64,000 nt of DNA from Halobacteriovorax sp. JY17 (GTDB lineage: Bacteria > Bdellovibrionota > Bacteriovoracia > Bacteriovoracales > Bacteriovoracaceae), in assembly GCF_002753895.1 (NCBI RefSeq), contig NZ_NJER01000002.1:553989-617988 (forward strand), written 5' to 3'. This document shows positions 29,156 to 38,451 of this stretch, piece after piece (position 1 is the stretch's first letter; every line of letters starts with the position of its first letter). A model generated the notes under the pieces. It was not told the origin of the DNA. It searched no databases and saw nothing but the letters and a program-made list of their open reading frames with translations. The position numbers and the translations under genes are program-made.

Positions 29156-30601
29156 CTATCCTTTGCGCGGTGAAGTAAGTGCCTTATTTTTTGAGGTAAA
29201 ATAGAAAAATAATAGCATTGAAGCGGTTGTAAAAACCCCGATATATAGCTCGTCAACATTTTGCCAGAAGCCTGGGGGAGAAGCGTTGCGCCAATATGAA
29301 GTTGTAACAACCCCAGATAAGCAAGTTATGACAAATTGCTTGTCCCCAATTCGTCCTGGAAAAATGTAACCAAATACTACCGGAAAGAGTAAGCATGCTG
29401 CGGAAAGGCTACCAAGGGTTTTCCAAACAGTTTTTATATCTCCATTGAATACTTGGGACATGATAACGGCTAAGATTCCAACAACTAAAATACCTAAGTG
29501 GTGAATCATTGGGTTAGATCTAAATCTTTTGGGAGCAAGGTCGTAGGCAAGAGTTGTTCCTGCTAGAAATAAGTAAGAGTCGATAGTTGAGAGAATCGTT
29601 GCAAGGACTCCTGCAAGCATTAGCCCGCGAAGGCCATTGGGAAGAATTTGAGCAGCATAGAGTAGGTAAGCGTGAGAAGAGTCAGCTTCTGGTATAACAG
29701 CTTTAGCGTACATCGCTCCAAAGGTTGTACAAATATCAAAACAAAACCAAATGAAAGTCGAGATAAGAATTCCCTTCTTTGCAGTTTTTGAAGAGTTTGC
29801 GGCAAAGCATCTTTGATAGAAGTTTGGGTCGACGAGAGTGGAGAGCGCGATAAACCCCCAAACAAAGGTTGTTCCAATTCCAACAGTTCCTGTTAAAGAA
29901 AAGTAACTTGCAGGTAGATTTGATTTTAGAAATCCTAGTCCTCCAAAGGTCGTAACACTTAGAATGAGAACAAGTAGAACGGCAGAGCACATGACAAAGA
30001 ATTGAACTAAATCCGAAAATACAACTGCTCTAAATCCTCCCCACATAGAATAGAGAAGAACAAAGCTAACTCCTATCGCTGTGTTAATCCAGAGCTCTCC
30101 TCCAAATAGCATTTTAGAAAAAATACCAAGGCTAATAGCATAGGCAATAGGAAGAACATTAAAGAAGTTGAAGATAGCGCTTAGTTTTGCAGAATTTGGC
30201 CCAAACATTTTCCCAATAAGATCAGGGAGAGTGACGGCTTCTTTATCTTTTATTTTATCAATAATGAAGAAGGCAAATATAATATAGGCAATATACCAAA
30301 AAGCTCCTTGGGTAACGAAGTTAAAAATGCCTTGGTTAAAAGCAATCTCTGTTACTCCAAATATTCCTCCGTACCAAGTTGCCACTAATGTTGCTATAAA
30401 GAGTGGAAGAGTGAGCTGTCTTCCCATGAGAAGGAGGTCTAGATAAGTCGTCTCATTATCACTCTTAGTGTAGGATTTTTCTCTTTTCTTCATTCCCCAG
30501 ATCACGCTGAATATTGTAATGATGATGACAATTGTAAAAATCATCCAGTCAAGAGTTGTGATTGTGTCAATTAAACTAAGGTTAGGATTTAAGCTCTTCA
30601 T
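29156..30601 (-). CDS. Sodium/solute symporter (SSS family), probable thiamine or precursor transporter
   Basis: A 481-aa protein with about 12-13 hydrophobic segments and SSS family features (ATWYGGIFGVTEIAF, GGFRAVVFSDLVQFFVM, DPNFYQRCFAA, GVLATILSTIDSYLF). The mRNA leader carries a TPP riboswitch, so the substrate is probably thiamine or a thiamine precursor. SSS transporters under THI elements have been called ThiV. The ribosome site AAGGAG lies in the 3' edge of the riboswitch, suggesting translational control. Confidence 0.85.
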   Translation of the reverse strand: MKSLNPNLSLIDTITTLDWMIFTIVIIITIFSVIWGMKKREKSYTKSDNETTYLDLLLMGRQLTLPLFIATLVATWYGGIFGVTEIAFNQGIFNFVTQGAFWYIAYIIFAFFIIDKIKDKEAVTLPDLIGKMFGPNSAKLSAIFNFFNVLPIAYAISLGIFSKMLFGGELWINTAIGVSFVLLYSMWGGFRAVVFSDLVQFFVMCSAVLLVLILSVTTFGGLGFLKSNLPASYFSLTGTVGIGTTFVWGFIALSTLVDPNFYQRCFAANSSKTAKKGILISTFIWFCFDICTTFGAMYAKAVIPEADSSHAYLLYAAQILPNGLRGLMLAGVLATILSTIDSYLFLAGTTLAYDLAPKRFRSNPMIHHLGILVVGILAVIMSQVFNGDIKTVWKTLGSLSAACLLFPVVFGYIFPGRIGDKQFVITCLSGVVTTSYWRNASPPGFWQNVDELYIGVFTTASMLLFFYFTSKNKALTSPRKG

Positions 30602-30603
30602 TG

Positions 30604-30683
30604 GTCTCCTTACGGCAGCATTACCTGCATCAAGTTAAAGGGTCGAGTTTTAAACTCCTCTCAGCCGAAGCTCCCCTGATTAT
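30604..30683 (-). ncRNA. TPP riboswitch (THI element) upstream of the SSS symporter
   Basis: Read on the minus strand, all conserved THI blocks appear in order: CAGGGGAGC, CGGCTGAGA, ACCCTTTAACTTGATGCAGG, TAATGCTGCCGTAAGGAGA. These match the P2/J3-2 (CUGAGA) and P4/P5 (ACCU-GAU, GGAUAAUGC) parts of the aptamer. TAAGG of the ribosome site can pair with an upstream CCTTA, a plausible P1/anti-SD helix. It directly precedes the symporter start at 30601. Confidence 0.92.
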
Positions 30684-30693
30684 TTAAGGTTTA

Positions 30694-30722
30694 TTGTCGT
30701 GAATAATCATTTTTATTATACT
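30694..30722 (+). promoter_or_regulatory. Sigma-70 promoter for oxyR, overlapping a minus-strand -10
   Basis: TTGTCG (30694-30699), 17 nt, TATACT (30717-30722). On the minus strand TATAAT (30720-30715) overlaps this -10 almost fully and could serve the riboswitch transcript, though no good minus-strand -35 is seen. The two transcripts could therefore compete for polymerase. Confidence 0.55.
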
Positions 30723-30751
30723 AGTATTACTTATGTAATGGGAGAATAAAT

Positions 30752-31696
30752 ATGACTTTAACTCAACTTGAGTATGTAGTTGCTGTAAATAAACATAGAC
30801 ACTTTAAAAAAGCAGCAACTGAATGCAACGTAACTCAACCAACATTAAGTATGCAGCTACAGAAGCTTGAAGATGAACTTGGTGTAATTCTCTTTGATAG
30901 ATCTAAGTCACCTATTCTTCCTACTGCGCAGGGTGAGAAAGTTATTAAACAGGCCCAAGTCGTTATAAAAGAATATAATAGAATTTTTCATATACTTGAA
31001 AACTCTCAAGGGGAAGTTTCTGGAAAGTTTAGACTTGCAGTAATTCCAACTCTGGCTCCTTATATTATTCCTTTATTTGCAAAGAAGTTTGCAGACAAGT
31101 ATCCGCGAGTTGAACTTGTTATTGAAGAATTCAAAACGGAAGAAATTATAGAACTTCTCGATAAAGAAGAGATTGATGCTGCTATTTTGGTAACACCTCT
31201 TCAAGAGCCTGCTCTTATAGAGCGAGTTCTCTTTTATGAACCGTTCTTCTTATTTACTTCTCCTGATCAAGAACTCTATAAGAAGAAGAAAGTGAGAGAG
31301 TCTGATCTTTCAAGGAATAGTCTTTGGCTTTTAAATGAGGGACATTGCTTAAGAACACAAGTTTTAAAAGTTTGTACTATGAATTTAGAAGTTAGTAGCT
31401 ATAAGAATCTAAGATTTGAATCGGGAAGTCTCGAAACATTGAAGAACTTAGTTGTTCAAAGTTCTGGTTATACACTCCTTCCTTATCTTGCAACACTTGA
31501 TCTAAGTGCACCAAGGAAGAAAATGATAAGAGAGTTTTACAAGCCAGCTCCAACTAGAGAAGTTTCAATAGTATATGGAAGAACTTTTTTGAAAGAGAGA
31601 ATTATAGATGCTCTTGAGGAAACAATTGTTTCTGTTCTCCCTAAAGATATTCGTTCTCTAAAGGATGGAGATCTCTCAATCGTCGATCTTTATTAG
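30752..31696 (+). CDS. oxyR: OxyR, peroxide-sensing LysR-type regulator
   Basis: A 314-aa protein. N-terminal winged helix (TLTQLEYVVAVNKHRHFKKA, VTQPTLSMQLQKLEDELG) and a LysR effector domain. The segment NEGHCLRTQVLKVC carries two cysteines nine residues apart in the same context as the redox pair C199/C208 of E. coli OxyR (EDGHCLRDQAMGFC). This supports a real peroxide sensor that activates antioxidant genes; none of those lie next to it here. GGGAG precedes the ATG. Divergent from the riboswitch-controlled symporter. Confidence 0.93.
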   Translation: MTLTQLEYVVAVNKHRHFKKAATECNVTQPTLSMQLQKLEDELGVILFDRSKSPILPTAQGEKVIKQAQVVIKEYNRIFHILENSQGEVSGKFRLAVIPTLAPYIIPLFAKKFADKYPRVELVIEEFKTEEIIELLDKEEIDAAILVTPLQEPALIERVLFYEPFFLFTSPDQELYKKKKVRESDLSRNSLWLLNEGHCLRTQVLKVCTMNLEVSSYKNLRFESGSLETLKNLVVQSSGYTLLPYLATLDLSAPRKKMIREFYKPAPTREVSIVYGRTFLKERIIDALEETIVSVLPKDIRSLKDGDLSIVDLY

Positions 31697-31883
31697 TTTC
31701 TTGGTGTCAAACTGACTTGAGGTTTTCTAACATACTAGAAAATGGTTAAGTTAAGAGGCAAAAACTTGAAAGAAGTTGTTAGGAAAAAAAAGGGGTCATC
31801 TTAAAATCATCTGGGTATATTCTTTCCAACTTTTTCAGAATCTAATTCTGAAAATTTCATACTTAGGAAAGGGAGTCCTTATT

Positions 31884-33377
31884 ATGATGATCACCTCGTT
31901 ACAAAGTCTAAAAAAGCAGTCAGTACTACTAATCTTAATCTCAATTTTCTTTATTTCGTGTGGTAAAAAAGATGCAACAAGTGCAGGAGTCGCACAATTA
32001 GTTGATTCGCAAATTATTGTTGGAAGCCTTGATTGGAAAGAGATTTCGGACTTATCCGAAAGTAATTTAATTAGAAAGGCATCCTCTCCAATAGCTGATG
32101 TTACTCTTCCTGCTATGCAGTCGAGATGTACAGGTTTTCTAATTTCGGAAGATGTTCTGATGACTAATGAGCATTGTATTCCTTCAGCATCCGATGCTGA
32201 AGGTGTAACAGCGAGTTTTAGACATTTAAAGGGAGTAAGTGAGGGAGCATGGGAAAAGTATGACTGTAGTACGTTTCTAATGAATAATTCTCAACACGAC
32301 TTCGCTCTTTTAAAGTGTGCAGGAAAGCCCGGACGAAAGTTTGGATTTGTTAAACTAGATTCTAGTGTCAAGAGAAGCGGAGCCTCTATTTATATTGTTC
32401 AGCAAAATTGTGATTATTACTCAAGCAGAAGCTGTGACTGGAGTAAGAAGTACTCGAAGGGAACAATTACTGACGTTCTAGATGAGTATACTCATAGTGC
32501 AGATACTCTTGGAGGATCTTCTGGGTCTCCAATGTTTGATGCAAGTTCTCATAAAGTTGTAGGGCTACATCATGCTGGATATGGAAATGATGGAATGGGA
32601 AGAGGCTATGAGAACTACGCTGTTAAGATGAGTGAAATTGTCCCTGTTATCGAATCTCGCTTTCCAGACCTACTCGTCGGTGGCGATTCTTCTGATACGC
32701 CAAGTAGTTCTCAAGATGATAATGGTACTTTGTCTAAGGCCTTCAAGTTAAGTGGAAAGAATCAAAGTATTACAGGGCTAGAGGTTTCTAGTGGAAGTGA
32801 CCTCGATTACTATTCTATTAAAGCGGATGATGGCTCAGAAGTTACTGTGAGGGTTATATTTGATCATTCAGATGGAGATTTAGATATTTTTCAAGTTAGT
32901 CGTTCGGGTTCTGTGATAAAGAAAGTAGAGTCTTCAACAGATAATGAAGAATTCTCTTTTGTATCTAATGGTGAAGAAGTTTTCTTTGTAGTCTTTGGAT
33001 ATAAGGGAGCAGTTAATGATTATTCAATGTCTGTTACATCTATATCGAATGAAGAAGAAGAGAATAATACTTTTGATTCAGCTCAAGTGATTTCTTTTTC
33101 TGGAGAAAAAGATTTTTCTCTAGAGAAGAATGATACAGATTTCTTTAAGTTTGATCTTTCAAAAACAACGACTGTTCTAATCAAGGCGAGTTTTTCGCAT
33201 GGGAAAGGAGATCTTGATATGAAGGTATTTGATAAGGATAGAAAGGTTATTGCTAGCTCTTTAAGTACAAAGAATATCGAGGAAGTGTCTAAGACTCTTT
33301 CAAAGGGAACTTACTATATCCAAGTCTATGGTTACAAAGGTGTAGGAAATTCTTATAAATTAAGCGTACAGAAATAA
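31884..33377 (+). CDS. Secreted trypsin/V8-like serine protease lipoprotein with two PPC-like domains
   Basis: A 497-aa protein. ATG at 31884 is preferred over an upstream in-frame start because GGGAG precedes it and it begins directly at a lipoprotein signal (lipobox FISC). Catalytic residues are visible: His in LMTNEHCIP, Asp in HDFALLKC, Ser in TLGGSSGSPMFD. The C-terminal ~200 residues contain two pre-peptidase C-terminal (PPC)-type beta domains (DLDYYSIKADDG then DLDIFQVSRSG; DTDFFKFDLSKT then DLDMKVFDKDRK). These domains are common on exported proteases. It probably digests extracellular or prey protein; the substrate is unknown. Confidence 0.9.
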   Translation: MMITSLQSLKKQSVLLILISIFFISCGKKDATSAGVAQLVDSQIIVGSLDWKEISDLSESNLIRKASSPIADVTLPAMQSRCTGFLISEDVLMTNEHCIPSASDAEGVTASFRHLKGVSEGAWEKYDCSTFLMNNSQHDFALLKCAGKPGRKFGFVKLDSSVKRSGASIYIVQQNCDYYSSRSCDWSKKYSKGTITDVLDEYTHSADTLGGSSGSPMFDASSHKVVGLHHAGYGNDGMGRGYENYAVKMSEIVPVIESRFPDLLVGGDSSDTPSSSQDDNGTLSKAFKLSGKNQSITGLEVSSGSDLDYYSIKADDGSEVTVRVIFDHSDGDLDIFQVSRSGSVIKKVESSTDNEEFSFVSNGEEVFFVVFGYKGAVNDYSMSVTSISNEEEENNTFDSAQVISFSGEKDFSLEKNDTDFFKFDLSKTTTVLIKASFSHGKGDLDMKVFDKDRKVIASSLSTKNIEEVSKTLSKGTYYIQVYGYKGVGNSYKLSVQK

Positions 33378-33381
33378 GAAG

Positions 33382-33409
33382 AAAAGGGTCGTATTAATCG
33401 ACCCTTTTT
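33382..33409. terminator. Bidirectional terminator between protease and YheT-like genes
   Basis: AAAAGGGTCG and CGACCCTTTT form a perfect 10-bp stem around TATTAAT, followed by T on the plus strand and preceded by A. The stop codon of the minus-strand gene (33394-33396) sits in the hairpin loop, so the minus-strand terminator overlaps its coding end. Confidence 0.85.
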
Positions 33410-34380
33410 AATTCATCATCTAAGAGAAAGGCCTGTGCTCTTTGTTCTGACCAAAGGGCTCCTTTTCGAAAAGATTCTAAAAAACCAACATGGCCACCAG
33501 AGTGAGGTATTTCCAAATAGAAATTCTTGTTCAGTTTTGCTTCGTGAGTGGGGTAGCAATCATCGCCTAGAAAAGGATCGTTCTTCGCATTTACCATAAG
33601 TGTTGGGATGACAATATGTTGAATTTTATTTTTGCAACTTCCCTTCTCATAGTAATCGTTAGCATCTTTAAAACCATGAAGAGGAGCGGTGAAGCGATTA
33701 TCAAAATCTTGAAACGTTTTAATTTTTCTAAGATCTCTAATATCAACTTTATTTAGACCAATCTTATGGTGCTTTTCTAAAATTTTATTTCTCATCGTAC
33801 TTAAGAAATTTTCAAGATACATTTTATTAATTGGGCGAGAGAGTTCTTTTATTGAGGACTTTAGATCACATGGAGCAGAGAAGACAGCAGCTTTCTTTAT
33901 TCGTGGATCGATGTCTCTTCCTTTATCTCCAAGATAATTTGTCGTAAGTGCTGCCCCTAAGCTAAAACCTAGGAGAAAAACTTCTTGATATTCTTTACTG
34001 GCCAAGGCGTATTCTATAACAAGGTCGAGGTCAGAGATTGTGGTAGCATGGTAGAATTTCTCTGTCCAATTGAGCTCTCCTGAGCAACTCCTCATATTCC
34101 AAGAAATAACATCGATACCAATATTATTAAAATGCTTCGTCATGCCTCTGATGTATTGAGTGTCCGATGAACCTTCTAGTCCATGCGAGAGAATAAGTAG
34201 TTTATTAGAGCCTACATCGCTAATATCAACATCGATAAAGTCATTGTCGACTGTAAAAAGTCTCTTTCTTGAAAAGATGACATCTCTAACTTTTCTAAAG
34301 AAGTATGGGTACAAGGTTTGAATATGACCATTCTTTAAAAGCTTAGTTGGCTTATGACTTGATTCTGAAATTATAGGCAT
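33394..34380 (-). CDS. YheT-like alpha/beta hydrolase
   Basis: A 328-aa protein with the family N-terminal motif NGHIQTLYP. The hydrolase core follows: oxyanion region LILSHGLEGSS, nucleophile elbow LGFSLGAAL, acid in NAKNDPFLGDD and catalytic His in PHSGGHVGFLE. The E. coli YheT/ABHD1-3 family is thought to act as esterases or lipases, with unsettled natural substrates. It lies downstream of a MraY-like gene with a 76-bp gap. Confidence 0.9.
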   Translation of the reverse strand: MPIISESSHKPTKLLKNGHIQTLYPYFFRKVRDVIFSRKRLFTVDNDFIDVDISDVGSNKLLILSHGLEGSSDTQYIRGMTKHFNNIGIDVISWNMRSCSGELNWTEKFYHATTISDLDLVIEYALASKEYQEVFLLGFSLGAALTTNYLGDKGRDIDPRIKKAAVFSAPCDLKSSIKELSRPINKMYLENFLSTMRNKILEKHHKIGLNKVDIRDLRKIKTFQDFDNRFTAPLHGFKDANDYYEKGSCKNKIQHIVIPTLMVNAKNDPFLGDDCYPTHEAKLNKNFYLEIPHSGGHVGFLESFRKGALWSEQRAQAFLLDDELKRVD

Positions 34381-34456
34381 TTCTAGAGCGCTCCGTAGGA
34401 TTATCCTTTAGATTATACCTTAACTTATTCAAATTGGATTAAAATTAGAAGGATTT

Positions 34457-35629
34457 CTACTCATTCTTTGAGTCGACATCAAAGTTTTCTACTAGAGAGC
34501 TCTTGATGAGAGACTGTGCGCTTTCTTTTTCTGGAATATTTCCAAAGTGACTTTTATTATTTGAAATATTTAAGCACCTCTTTGCTTGAAGGAGATAGGA
34601 GATACAGAGCAAGAGGAGACATGTTAAAAAGGAGATAATGTACTTTCCTTCGTCTGTTGTGAAAGTGATGATGAAGTATGAACAAGAAAGTATCGCAAAG
34701 TACATAAGAGAGATTTGAGTCGCATACCTTGTACTTAGTGAAGATTTTTCCTTAGAAAGAAAGTGCTTAAAGATATCCTCATTTTGAGTATCTTTGTAGC
34801 TTCTTGAAAATAACTTTTTTGCAATATTAAAGAAGACTTCTCCCATAGGTATAGAGAGAGGAATTAAGACAATGCAAAGAGCGTTCATATGACTCACAGA
34901 GCTCGTTAAATTTAAATAGAGCTGAGTAGATAAAAAGAGATAACTTACAGCTAGTACATTAGGACCAATCTCTCCTAGGAGAATATTCTTTTTAAACTTA
35001 CTAAATATCCAGTAACAAAGAATAGGTATCCATATCAAAGCTGAAATATAGCTTAGATGATATAGGTTGAAGTGATAAGAGATTAGAGAATAGTAGAGCA
35101 GTATGATTGTTGAGGTCTTAACACTCATTGTTTTAACAGTATCTATTATATGTGACCCGTTAATTGCTCCGAGTCCCCAAACGAGAGAGAGTAGTGAATA
35201 GAGCAGAAGGCTTTCTATTGGAAAAGCAAAGTATAGAAAGAGGCCGTAAGTTAGAATCGCAAAAACTTGGCTAGAGAGCTTTGCTTTGATTGAGAGTTCA
35301 AATTTATCATCTAGATAACCTTGAATTGTTAAGATAAAAACTCCAAGTATGTAACCAAGGGCAGAGAATTTATCACTGGTATTAACTATATCGCTTGAAT
35401 AGATATTGTGCATAACTATTATATTTGAAAATGCCATTCCAAGCCCACCGAGAAGTATAGTCTTCTTTTCAGAGTCTCTTGATGGAATATGAATTAAATC
35501 TTTTATTAAAGGGCTTTTAACTGAGCTAGAAATATAGACTAAGAATAAGAAGGCAAAGTTTAGTATCAGAACTAAAAATAAGAAGCCTGTATTTCCTAAA
35601 ATGAATTGATTCAGCTCTATACTTGTCAT
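34457..35629 (-). CDS. MraY/WecA-like membrane glycosyl-1-phosphate transferase, divergent
   Basis: A 390-aa polytopic protein (about ten membrane segments). ATG at 35629 is preferred, with AGGATAGAG upstream; an in-frame TTG lies at 35671. It keeps the family motif GYLDDKFEL, but the usual NxxNxxDG block reads INGSHIIDTVKT and the MGDSGS-like block reads GEIGPNVL. The family attaches sugar-phosphates to polyprenyl phosphate for cell-wall or O-antigen synthesis. The altered motifs make the exact substrate, and even activity, uncertain. No sugar-pathway genes are beside it. Confidence 0.75.
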   Translation of the reverse strand: MTSIELNQFILGNTGFLFLVLILNFAFLFLVYISSSVKSPLIKDLIHIPSRDSEKKTILLGGLGMAFSNIIVMHNIYSSDIVNTSDKFSALGYILGVFILTIQGYLDDKFELSIKAKLSSQVFAILTYGLFLYFAFPIESLLLYSLLSLVWGLGAINGSHIIDTVKTMSVKTSTIILLYYSLISYHFNLYHLSYISALIWIPILCYWIFSKFKKNILLGEIGPNVLAVSYLFLSTQLYLNLTSSVSHMNALCIVLIPLSIPMGEVFFNIAKKLFSRSYKDTQNEDIFKHFLSKEKSSLSTRYATQISLMYFAILSCSYFIITFTTDEGKYIISFLTCLLLLCISYLLQAKRCLNISNNKSHFGNIPEKESAQSLIKSSLVENFDVDSKNE

Positions 35630-35814
35630 CTCTATCCTAGAATAAGAGTAGGTTAAGAAAGTTAAGATCAATAAATTAACTTTATTAACTTTCCCTGTAT
35701 ATCAATAAGTTATACCATGTATTCGTACTGGGATCCACTATTTATAAGGAGAGTTAGGGATAAGTGATGAAGAGGCTACTTAACTCTTTGAATTTAGAAT
35801 TAGCTTTTCTGGGA

Positions 35815-35842
35815 TAAAAAAAGGCCCTTCGAAAAGGGCCTA
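35815..35842 (-). terminator. Terminator of the peptide ABC gene
   Basis: Minus strand: GGCCCTT, loop TTCG, AAGGGCC, then six T. It is a compact stem with a strong U tract, located 17 bp after the stop at 35859. Confidence 0.9.
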
Positions 35843-35858
35843 TTATTTGATTGGTTTA

Positions 35859-37583
35859 TTACTCTTGTAAAAGCTCTTTAGGGACGCCTTTTGGGATCGC
35901 GCTGAGCAGTTTTTGAGTGTATGGATCTTTAGGATTTTTGTAGATTTCGTCAGAGGACGCATACTCAACAATTTGGCCTTTATTCATTACACAGATCTCA
36001 TCAGAGATGTATTTAACAACAGAGAGGTCGTGAGAAATGAAAATATAAGTCAAATCAAACTCGTCCTGAAGGTCCTGTAGTAGATTTAGAACCTGAGCTT
36101 GTACCGAAACGTCTAGAGCAGAAACTGATTCATCACAAATGATGAATTCAGGCTTTAGCCCAAGTGCTCTTGCGATACAGATTCTTTGTCTTTGACCACC
36201 AGAGAACTCATGAGGGTATCTATTTAAGTGATCGCCCTTTAGTCCTACCTTCTCTAGTAAATCAGCAGCAACTTGGTATCTTTCTTTCTTAGAGTTACCA
36301 ATATTATGAATAACCATTGGCTCTGTAATGATATCTCCAATCGTCATTCTTGGATTAAGAGAAGAGTAAGGATCTTGGAAGATGATCTGCATCTTTCTTC
36401 TAAGCAGTCTCATTTCTTCTGGTGAAATCTTAGTGATATCCTGACCGTGATAGAGAACTTCTCCACCTGTCGGTTCGATTAGTCTTAAAATAGCTCTTCC
36501 TAATGTTGTTTTTCCACAACCAGATTCACCAACAAGACCAAGAGTTCTACCTTTTCTCACTTTAATATTAATATCATCTACGGCTTTGAATTGATCAACA
36601 GTTCTTCCAAAAAGTCCGCCCTTGATAGGGAAGTATTTCTTAAAGTTTTTAATTTCAAGAATTACTGGATTTTCTTCTTCGCTGATTGGTCTCGCCACTT
36701 TAATTTCTTTCTTAAGAGGCTCTAGGTCAGCTTCATTAGTAGCAACTCCACCCACAAAGTCTTCAACAGTGAGAAGTCTTTTTGTATTTTCAACGAGAGA
36801 AGGTCTACAGGCAAGCAGCCCTTTAGTATATGGATGCTGTGGGTTTTCAAACAGTTTCTTTGTCGTATTCTTTTCAACAAGGTCACCACGGAACATAACA
36901 GCTACTTCGTCAGCGATATCTGCGATTACTGCAAGGTCGTGCGTAATAAAGAGCATCGACATTCCATGCTTTCTTTGAAGATCAAACATGAGCTCGAGAA
37001 CTTGCTTTTGAATTGTTACATCAAGAGCTGTCGTAGGTTCATCACAAATAAGTAATTCTGGTTCACAGGCCATGGCCATGGCAATCATGACTCTTTGTTT
37101 TTGACCACCAGACATTTGGTGAGGATATTTATTTACTGACTCTGATGGTGAAGGAATTCCAACTTCATCTAAGAGTTCAATGGTTCTCTTTCTTGCTTCT
37201 TTCTTGGACTTCCCTTGGTGAAGTACTAGAACTTCATCAATTTGATTCCCAACAGTGTAAACAGGATTTAGAGAAGTCATCGGTTCTTGAAAAATCATTC
37301 CGATTTTATTTCCACGAATTTTTCTCATTTGATCTTGGCTCATTTTAGTGAGGTCTTGACCGTGAAAGAGTATTTCGCCTTCTGAAATTCTACCTGGAGG
37401 ATTAGGAATAAGACCCATGATTGCAAGAGAGGTTACAGACTTCCCTGAACCTGACTCACCAACGAGTCCTACAGTCTTTCCTTTTGGGATATCTAAACTG
37501 AGGCTTTTTACAGCGCGAATTGTTTCGTCCTCAGATTTAAATTCAATAGTTAAATTTTTAATACTTAAAATGTTTTCTGACAT
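35859..37583 (-). CDS. Double-ATPase ABC protein of the oligopeptide/nickel type (DppD-DppF fusion, YejF/GsiA-like)
   Basis: A 574-aa protein with two complete ABC ATPase domains. First: Walker A GESGSGKS, signature MSGGQKQR, Walker [14 protein letters not shown]-loop THD. Second: [31 protein letters not shown]. Oligopeptide-type tails ([26 protein letters not shown]) follow each domain. It energises uptake of peptides, but the permeases and binding protein are not adjacent. Walker B of the second domain reads CDESVSALD, common in this family. Confidence 0.95.
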   Translation of the reverse strand: MSENILSIKNLTIEFKSEDETIRAVKSLSLDIPKGKTVGLVGESGSGKSVTSLAIMGLIPNPPGRISEGEILFHGQDLTKMSQDQMRKIRGNKIGMIFQEPMTSLNPVYTVGNQIDEVLVLHQGKSKKEARKRTIELLDEVGIPSPSESVNKYPHQMSGGQKQRVMIAMAMACEPELLICDEPTTALDVTIQKQVLELMFDLQRKHGMSMLFITHDLAVIADIADEVAVMFRGDLVEKNTTKKLFENPQHPYTKGLLACRPSLVENTKRLLTVEDFVGGVATNEADLEPLKKEIKVARPISEEENPVILEIKNFKKYFPIKGGLFGRTVDQFKAVDDINIKVRKGRTLGLVGESGCGKTTLGRAILRLIEPTGGEVLYHGQDITKISPEEMRLLRRKMQIIFQDPYSSLNPRMTIGDIITEPMVIHNIGNSKKERYQVAADLLEKVGLKGDHLNRYPHEFSGGQRQRICIARALGLKPEFIICDESVSALDVSVQAQVLNLLQDLQDEFDLTYIFISHDLSVVKYISDEICVMNKGQIVEYASSDEIYKNPKDPYTQKLLSAIPKGVPKELLQE

Positions 37584-37639
37584 AGATCTACCGGTTTCGT
37601 TAATATAATCAGTAAATTAAGTTTTTATATTAAAGAGAG

Positions 37640-37769
37640 GCAATAGACAACCGTTCTTCTTTTTGCTACGTGTCTATAGGCGGTCTATCTCATTGAAATA
37701 AGGCAATTTGTAAGTGAGCATAGAAAAAGATTTTATAGAAAATTAAAGTTTGTGCTCATTGTCTATTGC
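37640..37769. repeat. Separated inverted repeat upstream of the response regulator
   Basis: GCAATAGACAA (37640-37650) and its exact complement TTGTCTATTGC (37759-37769) flank 108 bp. GTCTAT also occurs at 37672 and 37683 between the arms. The 217-bp gap between the ABC gene and the response regulator otherwise shows nothing I can name. The repeats could be operator half-sites or ends of a lost element. Confidence 0.45.
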
Positions 37770-37800
37770 ATCTGGTGATACAATTTTTCTTGAGGTTAAT

Positions 37801-38160
37801 ATGAAAAGTATCTTAATTGTTGATGATGAAGTTCAAATTTGTGAAATGATGGCCGATCTACTTGAGTCTAGGGGTTACTCGATTCAAATGGCTCATAGCG
37901 GTAATGAGGGAGTAAAGCTTTTTCAGCAGTCGTCATTCGATTTAATTGTGAGTGATGTTCGTATGCCTGATGGCGATGGTTTTGAGTTGGCGAGACAGAT
38001 AGGTGAAATAGATGAAAATTTTAAGAAAATAATTTTTGTCACAGGCTATCTTGATGTGGAAACAACACCGATTCCAGGCAATGTGAAAAAATATTTTAAA
38101 AAACCTGTTCGTTTTAAAGAGTTGATAAGTTTTATAGAAGAGCTTTTAGACGAAGATTAG
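37801..38160 (+). CDS. Single-domain response regulator
   Basis: A 119-aa receiver. ATG at 37801 with GAGGT upstream is preferred to the upstream in-frame start at 37750, which would add 17 non-conserved residues. Pocket residues: VDDE, phospho-Asp in LIVSDVRMPDGDGFEL, Thr in FVTGYLD, Lys in FKKPVRFKEL. The SDVRMP style is that of NtrC/sporulation-type receivers rather than CheY. No output domain. It is an orphan; partner kinase unknown. Confidence 0.92.
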   Translation: MKSILIVDDEVQICEMMADLLESRGYSIQMAHSGNEGVKLFQQSSFDLIVSDVRMPDGDGFELARQIGEIDENFKKIIFVTGYLDVETTPIPGNVKKYFKKPVRFKELISFIEELLDED

Positions 38161-38161
38161 T

Positions 38162-38190
38162 CCCCAAGGGAGAAATTCCCTCGGGGTATC
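38162..38190 (+). terminator. Terminator hairpin after the response regulator
   Basis: CCCC-A-AGGGA pairs with TCCCT-C-GGGG around a short GAAAT loop, directly after the stop codon, followed by a weak T-rich stretch (TATCTTTG). Confidence 0.6.
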
Positions 38191-38198
38191 TTTGTAAA

Positions 38199-38438
38199 TT
38201 AAATGTCAGAATCAGAGTCAGCAGAATTAATTACTGAAGTATCTTCTTCTTCTTCGATTGTAGTAGTTGTAGAAGGTGCTTCTTCTTCATCGCTGATATA
38301 AGCTGGCGAAGAAGTCGTGCTTGTATCTTCTATTGTAGAAGTCTCTGAATCATCAGCGAACGTTGGTAAGCTTACGAACATTGCAAGTAGGCTTAGGATC
38401 ATAAAGATTGTAACTGAATTCTTTCTTTGGTTTTTCAT
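38199..38438 (-). CDS. Small acidic secreted protein, unknown
   Basis: A 79-aa protein with an AAGGAG ribosome site 5 nt before ATG and a clear signal peptide (cleavage near PTFADD). The mature ~50 residues are almost only Asp, Glu, Ser and Thr, disordered and strongly acidic. It follows the small cysteine-containing secreted protein by 13 bp and should be co-transcribed. No family recognised. Confidence 0.75.
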   Translation of the reverse strand: MKNQRKNSVTIFMILSLLAMFVSLPTFADDSETSTIEDTSTTSSPAYISDEEEAPSTTTTIEEEEDTSVINSADSDSDI

Positions 38439-38451
38439 AAAATCTCCTTAA

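Noticed and set aside
36622..37608. Several plus-strand open frames opposite the peptide ABC gene
   Set aside because: They are antisense to conserved ATPase motifs and look like composition artefacts.
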